A stretch of DNA of 64,000 bases. Origin: Janthinobacterium lividum. Lineage in GTDB: Bacteria > Pseudomonadota > Gammaproteobacteria > Burkholderiales > Burkholderiaceae_D. The notes under the pieces were generated by a model. That model was not told where the DNA came from. It saw nothing but the letters and a program-made list of their open reading frames with translations, and did no database searches. Shown here piece by piece: positions 16,859-24,388 of the stretch. Position numbers and translations under genes: made by a program. Position 1 is the stretch's first letter. Each line of letters begins with the position of its first letter. Location: contig NZ_JAAOLY010000007.1 of the NCBI RefSeq assembly GCF_011601275.1, forward strand, positions 186,001-250,000, given 5' to 3'.

Positions 16859-17025
16859 TCGAGCTACGTCACCGTACGAGCCTTTGGATTTGCGCACCTA
16901 TGCAGACCGGACAGTGGTAAGCGCTGGACATTCCGCCGCAAACCCGGCGATTTGAACAAGGCGAGATCATGAGCAATCTGGATTCCGCCTATGGGTTGAC
17001 GGTGTGGCGCTTCCTGAACGCATGA
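16820..17025 (+). pseudogene. relic: DUF3396 tail plus immunity C-terminal tail, second copy
   Basis: Same composition as 12768-12973 but more decayed: RTASDCPSVEL, a divergent middle, then QTGQW followed by an in-frame TAA, then ALDIPPQTRRFEQGEIM and SNLDSAYGLTVWRFLNA to a TGA at 17023. The stop codon inside confirms it is not expressed as one piece. Confidence 0.65.
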
Positions 17026-17041
17026 AGAAACAACGGCGTCG

Positions 17042-17485
17042 CAGATGTTCGAGACCATCGACCTGATGCTCGACTGGAAAAGCCCTTTAAAAGCCGAGCC
17101 GAACTAGAGCCGCGCAACCCAGAAGGTGTATCTGGGCACGCCGCCCACGCGCCCGCAGCGGTTCAGTGAAGTCTTCCCATTCTGGCCCCGCCCGCGCGGC
17201 AGCCTGGCGCCCGATCTGGTGATTCTGGAATACCGGCAAAAGCCGTGGGAAATCGACAATGTGTTTGCGGCGGTGGAAACCAAGTTTCCGAATGATTGGG
17301 TGAAGAAAGATCAGATGAGAGACTATGTGGAGCTAATGACGCCCAAGAGCGGAATCGCAAGGAAAAAAATCGGCCAGGAACGGGTCGCATTGCTGCGTGT
17401 ACCGGAAGATTGCATAGGCGTCGCAGCGAAGGAACCTAAAGAGAAAAAGCGCGTACAGGAAACCGGATTGAGGAATAAACGATGA
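17042..17485 (+). pseudogene. orphan VRR-Nuc toxin tail with in-frame stop
   Basis: One frame runs QMFETIDLMLDWKSPLKAEPN, hits TAG at 17105, then reads on for 125 codons to 17485. The second part carries the signature of T6SS VRR-Nuc nucleases: RPRGSLAPDLVILEYR (PD), NVFAAVETKFPND (ExK) and KKDQMRDYVELM (the Q...Y helix). There is no start codon and no delivery domain upstream, so only the toxic tip remains. Its stop overlaps the start of the DUF3396 gene (ATGA), preserving the original toxin-immunity coupling. A residual internal start at ATG 17045 is closed by the TAG; expression of the remaining 125 codons would need an alternative start such as the GTG at 17126. Confidence 0.75.
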
Positions 17486-18606
17486 GCACAACGGAACGTT
17501 TTTTTACTGCCGAAGATGTAGAGGGAATGGTTGCTGACCTCAAGGAATGGCCAAACATGTCCTGTGACGATGGAAATCAAGATCTAGGTGTGTCTCCTTT
17601 CATTACTTTCTATTTCCTCTACAACACTAGCTATCACCTTGATACATCACTGCTGATGGTGGGTATTCATGAGGAATTTGAGCGCCTGACAGGTAATCCC
17701 TATCTTATCGGCACGCATCCCGACTCGGAACGTCCCCACCCTTACGGGTCCAAGCGCTTACCCGATCTGCGTGACTTTGCTCGAAAAACAAAAAAAACAG
17801 ACTATTTCGCCTTCAATTTTACCGATCAGAAAAATCATATTTCCTCTCCCGCCTCTGCTGGATATTTCTGGAAAATGCGGGACTATATGAATGACAATCC
17901 CGAACCGTCAAACAAGGTTTACTCATCCATTCAATTCTACTATCGCTGGTCATGGTGGAAAGACAACAAGAATGCGTGGCGGCAGTTTGTTCTGGAAACC
18001 ATGGAAAAACTGAAACCTGATCAGGTTTACAGCGGCTTTGTGATGGCCAATCCGCTTGCATTCGGCACCCGCTCGGAAGTCACCGTATGGGAACGCTCTC
18101 TGGCACCTCGATTTTTTGGCTTGGACATTGACTATCCTTTTTCCATGAGTGGTTCGCTGGCAGTCGGTATCCGCCCGCCAACCTGGGGCTTTTTGCTATC
18201 GGATACATGGCGCGAAAAATTGGATCTCAGCCGCGACCAGATAAAACTCCGCCTGCAGCATCCGCGAATCCGGATCGACGAGCTCGGCGCAGGTTTATGG
18301 ATCGAACTGGGCGAAGAACCGTCGCTCTACCCGGTAGAAGAGGGCGTGCCTAAATTGCCGGCGCTGCTCAACAAACTGCTCAGGCCAATCCGCGACGACC
18401 ACATGGCGCTGCTGGGCTTTGGCCAGTGGGACGGCGACCCCAACGAACGCTTCAACGACGCCGACTCGCTGCGCTGGATACGGCGCTTCGACACCGACAG
18501 CGACTGGCCCAGTGCCGAGTTGCGTCAGCACCGCGATGACGGTGGCTCGGATGGCGCCGCGCCAGCGGAGGAGCCATTGGGAAATAATAGATCTAAGGGA
18601 AAATAA
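17482..18606 (+). CDS. T6SS immunity protein, DUF3396 family (copy b)
   Basis: 374 residues, clearly homologous to copy a along the whole length (LTGNPYLIGTHPDSERPHPYG, YSSIQFYYRWSWWKDNK, GIRPPTWGFLLSDTWREKL, LWIELGEEPSLYPVEEG). It is longer at the C-terminus (RDDGGSDGAAPAEEPLG). The ATG overlaps the stop of the VRR-Nuc relic, so this was the cognate immunity of that toxin. The toxin is broken but the immunity frame is intact, which suggests selection to keep protection against neighbours that still carry the nuclease (inference). Confidence 0.82.
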   Translation: MSTTERFFTAEDVEGMVADLKEWPNMSCDDGNQDLGVSPFITFYFLYNTSYHLDTSLLMVGIHEEFERLTGNPYLIGTHPDSERPHPYGSKRLPDLRDFARKTKKTDYFAFNFTDQKNHISSPASAGYFWKMRDYMNDNPEPSNKVYSSIQFYYRWSWWKDNKNAWRQFVLETMEKLKPDQVYSGFVMANPLAFGTRSEVTVWERSLAPRFFGLDIDYPFSMSGSLAVGIRPPTWGFLLSDTWREKLDLSRDQIKLRLQHPRIRIDELGAGLWIELGEEPSLYPVEEGVPKLPALLNKLLRPIRDDHMALLGFGQWDGDPNERFNDADSLRWIRRFDTDSDWPSAELRQHRDDGGSDGAAPAEEPLGNNRSKGK

Positions 18607-18608
18607 CA

Positions 18609-19526
18609 ATGGAACTTCTGCCATTTGACCAGCGCCGCCGCCAGCAATTCCTTTACGAAGATCTATACACGAAGACAAGAAAAAACCAACTCGCGATAAT
18701 AGATGTTGAACTCGAAAATAAAAGAATAACCGACTCAATGCAGGGAAAATCTTCCGTCCATCATTTTTTGTATTTGGAAGCATTCTGGATCTGGATACTC
18801 GACTATACGGCAGGCGAGTCGATCGATGAACTGGCGTCGCGAATTGCAGGCATCGTGGATAAATTTGAAGAATGGAACGAAGTCGATCAACTCTATCAAC
18901 AGGAAGCGGCGCTCGAGTTTTCAGAAGATGGGCCATATGAATACGAAGGTGCGCCGCAGTTTTCCACCCTTTCCGACTATGAAGACACACTACAACTGCT
19001 CAGCATCGCCATCCTGCTGCGCGATCAGCGTTCGGTGCGACGTATTATTCACGTACTGCGCAGCCACCGTGGCCGCGATGGGCTGTTCGAGCAATTGATA
19101 GGCGCATATGTCGAGGACAGTCAAGACCTGGACACCTGCATTATCAGCAAGCCCTACAACACCCTGCTGCAAGTATTCTATGAAGAAGACGACAACTCTG
19201 CCTTAGCCCTGCTCCAGAAGTATTTGAAACAGTGGTATCCGGCCATGAAAAATCATCCACGCTGGTACGATGAGCATCTCAATATCAACGAGGAAGGCTA
19301 TGCCGCGTATTACGGCTACTGGGCCTTCGAAGCGGGGGCGACCGTCTTTATACTCGACCTGGACGACAGCCAGATCGACCATCTGGTCTATCCCAAAGAC
19401 CTGGTCGACTATGCGCGAACATTATGGGAAGAAGGCCGCTATACCAGTCTGGCCGCGGAACCGCCGAAACATAACGGGCGTGTCGAAGCGGGACATTCCT
19501 CTTCCGACACGGGTCTGCGGGAGTAA
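18609..19526 (+). CDS. PoNi-like immunity paralogue 6, shortened
   Basis: 305 residues; it starts 2 bases after DUF3396 copy b. The DUF1910/DUF1911 body is complete (YYGYWAFEAGATVFILDLDD, LVYPKDLVDYARTL), but the protein stops after SSSDTGLRE. This aligns to PCPQTGFWE of the paralogues, so the last 35 or so residues of the tail module are missing. Most of the gene (18926-19448) is the near-identical partner of paralogue 4. Two bases separate its stop from the next ATG, so it is coupled to paralogue 7. Since the DUF1911 fold is intact it may still function. Confidence 0.8.
   Translation: MELLPFDQRRRQQFLYEDLYTKTRKNQLAIIDVELENKRITDSMQGKSSVHHFLYLEAFWIWILDYTAGESIDELASRIAGIVDKFEEWNEVDQLYQQEAALEFSEDGPYEYEGAPQFSTLSDYEDTLQLLSIAILLRDQRSVRRIIHVLRSHRGRDGLFEQLIGAYVEDSQDLDTCIISKPYNTLLQVFYEEDDNSALALLQKYLKQWYPAMKNHPRWYDEHLNINEEGYAAYYGYWAFEAGATVFILDLDDSQIDHLVYPKDLVDYARTLWEEGRYTSLAAEPPKHNGRVEAGHSSSDTGLRE
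18926..19448. repeat. 523-base near-identical segment (copy at 14391-14913)
   Basis: Second copy of the gene-conversion tract shared by paralogues 4 and 6; see 14391. Confidence 0.8.
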
Positions 19527-19528
19527 CG

Positions 19529-20350
19529 ATGCAGACTCTGGACGAACACACTTTTTTAGCCAGGCGCAGGGAACCGTTGCTGTCATACGCAATCTACCTT
19601 GAAAGCAAGCATGGTATCGAAGAAGGCATCGGCATGGTGGCCGCCGGCTTGTCGCAGCCGGCGGAAGTGCTTCGCGATATTGCGCCAGAAAACTTCATGA
19701 CGGCTACGCGCCAGCGGGCATGGGATGGCATCGACCTGCTCAGCCTGGCTTACAGCGCTGGCCATACGACAGCCGATCTGCGCGCGCTATATCCCACGAT
19801 ACTGGAATACTGGGAAGAGTATGCCAACTATGACAGAGCTTTTGAGGTGCAGGCCGGCGCTGCGGAAAAGGGGTTTCCTCACTTCGCCCTGCCTGGTGAC
19901 GGCTACGAGCAGGTCAACCGGATGCTCTGCCTTGGCATTCTCCTCGGTTGGGGCAGTTTGCTGCCCCGCCTGGCGCCTGTCATCGACTTCAACAACCATG
20001 AAAAAGATGGGCTGGTCGAACGCTTGCTGGCATTTTCCGTCGATGGCAGGGAGACCGCCTGGCCAGCATGCACGCGCCACCTGCCCTATTTCAAGACACT
20101 CAAGATATTCGCGGCAGAAAAACAGGCGCGTCCGGCGTTGATGCAGGACTACCTGGACAAATGGTATGACGCCAGCCGCCGCGAACCCTACTATGGCAGC
20201 CACGAGCGCGACACTTCATTTTCAGGCTACTGGTCATGGGAAGCGGCCGCCATCACCTGCCTGCTCGATATCGACGACAGCTGCTATCGCGATGCCGCAT
20301 TCTATCCCGCCGAGCTGGTGGCATTCCACCGTCAGCCACTCTCTATATGA
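19529..20350 (+). CDS. PoNi-family immunity protein 7, divergent and GC-rich
   Basis: 273 residues, with the canonical short PoNi plan: DUF1910-like helices (YLESKHGIEEGIGMVAAG, DGIDLLSLAYSAGHTTADL) and the DUF1911 core FSGYWSWEAAAITCLLDIDD with FYPAELVAFHRQ. It lacks the extra tail found in paralogues 1-5. Codon use is GC-rich like the core genome and sequence identity to the others is low, so it is either an older resident gene or came from another source. It ends the array; its stop overlaps an ATG, but the better start of the next gene is 12 bases on. Confidence 0.8.
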   Translation: MQTLDEHTFLARRREPLLSYAIYLESKHGIEEGIGMVAAGLSQPAEVLRDIAPENFMTATRQRAWDGIDLLSLAYSAGHTTADLRALYPTILEYWEEYANYDRAFEVQAGAAEKGFPHFALPGDGYEQVNRMLCLGILLGWGSLLPRLAPVIDFNNHEKDGLVERLLAFSVDGRETAWPACTRHLPYFKTLKIFAAEKQARPALMQDYLDKWYDASRREPYYGSHERDTSFSGYWSWEAAAITCLLDIDDSCYRDAAFYPAELVAFHRQPLSI

Positions 20351-20361
20351 TTGGAGCCAGC

Positions 20362-21543
20362 ATGCGCAGCAAACCCGCCGTGATCGCAGCCTGCCTCATC
20401 TTCGCCACGCCCGCGCTGTCGCTCGCCGCCGACACGCCTTTCCCGGGCATTTATTCCGTCATCGATCCCGTCACGGGCATGACACAGGATGTGCTGAAGA
20501 TCGAACCCTTCATCGATGGCGAATTCAACGTCTTTCCCCGTTTCGCGGGCGAACGGGCATGGGCCGACGTGCTCTCCGCCAAGGTCATGGGCACCAGGGA
20601 CCGCTACCTGGCGGAACCATTATTCCCTCAGGACAGCAAGGTGCGCGCCCTGGCGATCGCAGACATCGGCTACCTGTACCGCACGCCCGGTGACAGTTAC
20701 TCGCGCGACGGCCGCTCGGATACAGGCTACCTGAGCCATATCTTTGCCATCGGCATCAAGTCCATGCAGCGCCGTCCGCTGCTGGCAGGCCATGCGGAAC
20801 GGGGTGAGCGCGGCCAGCATGACTACCAGCCCGGGGCCGGTGAGGCAAAGATAGCGGTCAGCACCTTGAACTACAGCGCCCGCCCCATCCAGGTCGGCGT
20901 CAGCGATGCCGGCAATCCGGCCAACGCCGTCGATACCGATCCCCTGAACCCTTATATGAGCAGCGCCGCCAATTGCTGTTTCTACCTGCCAGCCACCCAG
21001 CACAAGCCGGGACGGGTCAACATCGAGTACCGCTGGCTGCCGGACGGCAAGCCGGAAACGCGCACCTTGCCGCTGCCGGCCGGCACTGCCACCGAGGAAC
21101 TGCTGGTCATCGTGCAAGCCGATGGCCAGCTGGCGCTGGAATTCCGCGCCCCGCACGCGTCGTTGTCGATGACGGAGGATGGCGGTGTGAATGCCGGCAA
21201 TGGCCGGCTGTATCCGGCCCTGCCCGCCGCCGCGCGCAAGGCCGTGCTGGCAGCGGAACTGGCGCGTCAAAAAAATTTGCTAAAAGACATCACCAGGAAA
21301 CTGGAGAAACTTCCCGCGACGACACCGTTGCAGCTCACACAGCGGGTGGAGGAACAGGTCGCAGCGCGGCAGACCGCCGTGGCCTATCTGGAAGCATTTT
21401 CCGCATGTAAAGCGACGGTGCGCGAGTGCGACAAGCAAGCCAGGGCGGCGGCAGGCAGGCAGGCAATGATGGGGACCGGGTCGTATCAGGCAATGGCCTC
21501 TTCCGTCGGCTGGCGATTGCTCGATATCAGCACGCTGTCGTAG
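20362..21543 (+). CDS. secreted DUF3304-like protein
   Basis: 393 residues with a Sec signal peptide (AACLIFATPALSLAA, cleavage near residue 23), so probably periplasmic. The region LNYSARPIQVGVSD...LNPY...NCCFYLPATQHKPGRVNIEYRW shares its layout (NYS, PY, CC, LP, PG) with the DUF3304 lipoprotein at 23627-24388. After that come an Ala-rich coiled coil (residues 290-375) and a short Cys-containing end. The start at ATG 20362 was preferred because a GGAG site lies 5 bases before it. Its 3' end overlaps the convergent phospholipase gene by 58 bases. It may be a second immunity-type protein for the phospholipase module; that is inference. Confidence 0.65.
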   Translation: MRSKPAVIAACLIFATPALSLAADTPFPGIYSVIDPVTGMTQDVLKIEPFIDGEFNVFPRFAGERAWADVLSAKVMGTRDRYLAEPLFPQDSKVRALAIADIGYLYRTPGDSYSRDGRSDTGYLSHIFAIGIKSMQRRPLLAGHAERGERGQHDYQPGAGEAKIAVSTLNYSARPIQVGVSDAGNPANAVDTDPLNPYMSSAANCCFYLPATQHKPGRVNIEYRWLPDGKPETRTLPLPAGTATEELLVIVQADGQLALEFRAPHASLSMTEDGGVNAGNGRLYPALPAAARKAVLAAELARQKNLLKDITRKLEKLPATTPLQLTQRVEEQVAARQTAVAYLEAFSACKATVRECDKQARAAAGRQAMMGTGSYQAMASSVGWRLLDISTLS

Positions 21544-23630
21544 CCGCTGTACACCTTGCGGTAGCGCAAATACCCGGCCTTGCCGGAAAGGCCATAGCTG
21601 GCCCAGCTTGAATCGAACGGTTCGCGCCCTTCCGTCTTCATGCGCGGGATCTTGCCCGTGCGTTCGAACTCCTCCGCCACCTTGCGCTCTGCATCGTCAA
21701 GGCCATCTTTTATCGGCGTAAATTGTTGCAGACCGGTAGTCGACTTCATGCCATAGGTGCGCGCCATCATCTTTTGCCGCTCTTCGTGGTCTTTTGCTTC
21801 GCGAATATTGTACTGTTGCACCCTTTTCCGCTTCGCATTCATGGCTTTCAGCTTCTCGATCAGATCGCCTTCGTTGTCTGGGTTACCGGGAATCAGCTTG
21901 AACCACGCGCGCGAATCGTGCACGTAATTATCAAAGAAATTGAGCGTCTCCGCACCAAGCGGCGGCGCGCTGTTCCACCAGGTCGCGATCTCTTCCCATT
22001 CATTGTCGTGGTCATTGTCAAAACCAGGTTCCTGTGCCTGCGGCTTGAAACCCTTGCCTTTCTCTGCCATCCATTTTTCGAACACCTGGATTTCCTGCTC
22101 AAACTCCTGGTTGGCGCTGTGCAAATCGTTCTTGTCGAAATTGGAAGCGCGGCCAAAGCTGGCCGTCGATTCCAGCGGTGTTTTGCTGGTGGCCCGCCGC
22201 GACCTGTGCCATAAAATATGATTCTTGCCCTGTTCACGCATGATGGCTGTCAATGTTCCCGTCCTGACCTTGCAGGTGGCCAGATAAGCGTTCAATGCCG
22301 TGATCGTCTCGGGCGCGACCTTGAAGCGCTCCTTGGCAACGTCATTGGCAAATTCCAGCTTCAGTGGCACGCCTGCCAGCCTGGCCGCACGGTACATATA
22401 GATCAGCGGTATGCGCGACAGCATGTCGCCCCCCATGCTGTCCAGCCCACGGCCCTGTTCGCCGGGCATATAGCCACAGCCGAGATCGGAGTGCACGCCA
22501 GGGACGACCACTTCATCGCAGTTGGGCGGCAGCACCTGTTTGACGGAGATCGAGTCGAGCGGAAAGCTGCGCCGCAATTCATGCGCGGCGACAAGATGCA
22601 AGCATGGCACGCCCTGGGGAATACGCAGGCTGTCATCCGTATCGGCCCAGCCGCCATGGCCATCGAACATCTTGCCCATCAGGCTGTTACCCAAGGTATT
22701 ACCCAGTCCGACGGACGCCACCGTATCAAACAAGCCGAGGAAGTTGAATGCGACCTCGAAACCGCCGAGTGTCATTACGCCCTCTTTCTTGCACATACGG
22801 GCATCGAGCGTGCACATCGACATGAGCCAGTTGAGAAAAGCCCGCGCCTGCGTGGCGCCACGCGAAAAACCAAAAATGGAGATGAAGATTTTCTTTACCG
22901 TTGCCGGGTCTTTTTGCCTGGCATTGCCGTATTTGTCGGGCATGTGGACGGCGATTGCCGCATGCAGGCGCTTGAGGATTTTTTCAAATTCAAGACGCGT
23001 CTTTTCATTTTGCTCGTCATTCGGCATTTCCGCTTCAAACCGGCGGCGTGGCTGCATCAGCCGCCGCCGTGCCCTGTCGAGCACGATTCTATTCAGTATT
23101 GACCTTGTTTCGTCGGGCGATAGCAGGGGCTTTTTCAGAAAATAGCGGTGTATATTATTAATTGCCTGCAGCAGCGCCCATAGAATACGGCCCTCGCCGC
23201 CATACCCGGCAGCGGCGCCCCGGGTCAGTTGCAAGCCGCTGCCGCTATCGCCGATCTGCTCGAACGGCGAAGCCACGCCAGGAATATACACCTTGAAGAA
23301 ATGCGAATACGCCTCCTTTTCGTGTTTCCAATCGGTAACAGCAGGCAGCACTGTCGGCGTGCTCAGGCCGGGAAAACAGTCATATAACCGGGCGACATTC
23401 GAGTGGTTCTTCGTGGCGTCAGCCTGAATATAGTTATTTTTTGTGCCATCAAAGAAAAAACCAAAAAACAGGTTGGTCTTGCAGGTTGCGCAGGGAGGGC
23501 TGGCGGCAGACTTCTCGATAGCTTCCGCCGTCTTGCGTATTTTTCTCGCATCAAGGTCAGAAAAAAAGGTGGCGAAATCAGCAGCCTTGGAAAACTCCGC
23601 CGGGACGGGCTCAATCAATCTGAAACTCAT
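21486..23630 (-). CDS. T6SS phospholipase effector, Tle1 family (DUF2235)
   Basis: A 714-residue alpha/beta-hydrolase effector. DUF2235 features in order: FFGFFFDGTKNN near residue 60, the nucleophile elbow IFGFSRGATQ with S256, D302 in LFDTVAS, and the catalytic His H380 in VVPGVHSDLGCGY. The C-terminal 300 residues are charged and helical, the region that in Tle1 proteins binds the VgrG. Tle1 enzymes hydrolyse membrane glycerophospholipids (A1/A2 activity) in the periplasm of the target. The ATG overlaps the stop of the DUF3304 lipoprotein gene (immunity candidate). It is the last gene of a five-gene operon with VgrG2 and a DUF4123 adaptor. Confidence 0.9.
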   Translation of the reverse strand: MSFRLIEPVPAEFSKAADFATFFSDLDARKIRKTAEAIEKSAASPPCATCKTNLFFGFFFDGTKNNYIQADATKNHSNVARLYDCFPGLSTPTVLPAVTDWKHEKEAYSHFFKVYIPGVASPFEQIGDSGSGLQLTRGAAAGYGGEGRILWALLQAINNIHRYFLKKPLLSPDETRSILNRIVLDRARRRLMQPRRRFEAEMPNDEQNEKTRLEFEKILKRLHAAIAVHMPDKYGNARQKDPATVKKIFISIFGFSRGATQARAFLNWLMSMCTLDARMCKKEGVMTLGGFEVAFNFLGLFDTVASVGLGNTLGNSLMGKMFDGHGGWADTDDSLRIPQGVPCLHLVAAHELRRSFPLDSISVKQVLPPNCDEVVVPGVHSDLGCGYMPGEQGRGLDSMGGDMLSRIPLIYMYRAARLAGVPLKLEFANDVAKERFKVAPETITALNAYLATCKVRTGTLTAIMREQGKNHILWHRSRRATSKTPLESTASFGRASNFDKNDLHSANQEFEQEIQVFEKWMAEKGKGFKPQAQEPGFDNDHDNEWEEIATWWNSAPPLGAETLNFFDNYVHDSRAWFKLIPGNPDNEGDLIEKLKAMNAKRKRVQQYNIREAKDHEERQKMMARTYGMKSTTGLQQFTPIKDGLDDAERKVAEEFERTGKIPRMKTEGREPFDSSWASYGLSGKAGYLRYRKVYSGYDSVLISSNRQPTEEAIA

Positions 23631-24388
23631 GGGCGTTCCTTTTTTAACTGTTCCAATTTGCTTCGGCTCCCCGCCAGCAAACGGGCATAGTCCGCGCGCA
23701 AATACGCATGAAAGCGCGCATCGCCGGGGCCCGTAAACTCGCCGAGCGCCTTCGGGTCCGATTTGCGTTCGGATTCCCAGACTTCCCTGGCATGCTTAAG
23801 CGGCGCCAGCCGCATCTGTTCCAGCAACTTTTCCCACAACGTAATATCACCTGCCGCGTCATCGATATAAAGATCCCATCGTTTGCGCTGATACTCGAGC
23901 GACGGCACCGGCCACCCCTTGATTTTCCCCGGCCAGCTGGCGTGGTCGGGCTGGTAATCGCTGGTAACGAGGCTCAGCTTCCCATCGGTGCCGCGCAGCA
24001 CCCACAGTTCGCCCGGCTTGCCGTCGGCATACGCGGGAACCTCGATTAACTGCGTCTGCTGCACGTCCGGCAAGCTGCCATCGGCCTTCCTGGGCAGCCA
24101 GTGGGTGGCGTCGACCCGCACCTGGATGCCGGGACGCCAGCGCCTGGGCAAGTCATAGCAGCACATGGTGCCGCCCGCGGCGTACGGGTCGATCAGCTCG
24201 CCGCCGCCCCTGTTCGCCTCGTTCTTTGGGTCAACGACGACGTAACTGAAGATCTCGCCGCTGTAATTGACGCCGTGTATGCTGACCGGCACGTCCTTGT
24301 CGGCACAGGCGCTCAGCATGGGCAGCAACAACGCGCCCACTGCCCACGCGCGCAAGCCCATGCTGACGGGTGTTCGAACGGTCACCAT
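23627..24388 (-). CDS. DUF3304 lipoprotein, probable Tle1 immunity (Tli1-type)
   Basis: 253 residues with a lipoprotein signal: hydrophobic stretch then LLPMLSAC with the lipidated C28 followed by A-D. The core IHGVNYSGEIFSYVVVD, PYAAGGTMCCYDLPRRWRPG is the DUF3304 signature. A periplasmic lipoprotein beside a phospholipase effector is the standard immunity arrangement for Tle1. The start ATG has a strong AGGGGGA site just upstream and overlaps the end of the DUF4123 gene by 7 bases. Its stop overlaps the tle1 start by 4 bases. Confidence 0.82.
   Translation of the reverse strand: MVTVRTPVSMGLRAWAVGALLLPMLSACADKDVPVSIHGVNYSGEIFSYVVVDPKNEANRGGGELIDPYAAGGTMCCYDLPRRWRPGIQVRVDATHWLPRKADGSLPDVQQTQLIEVPAYADGKPGELWVLRGTDGKLSLVTSDYQPDHASWPGKIKGWPVPSLEYQRKRWDLYIDDAAGDITLWEKLLEQMRLAPLKHAREVWESERKSDPKALGEFTGPGDARFHAYLRADYARLLAGSRSKLEQLKKERP

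Noticed and set aside
9475..20350. A CRISPR array or phage tail-fibre type repeat block because of the many repeats
   Set aside because: The repeats are hundreds of bases long, coding and diverged; there are no short direct repeats with equal spacers and no cas genes.
9475..20350. Insertion sequences as the motor of the array
   Set aside because: No transposase frame, terminal inverted repeats or target-site duplications were found between or within the cassettes.
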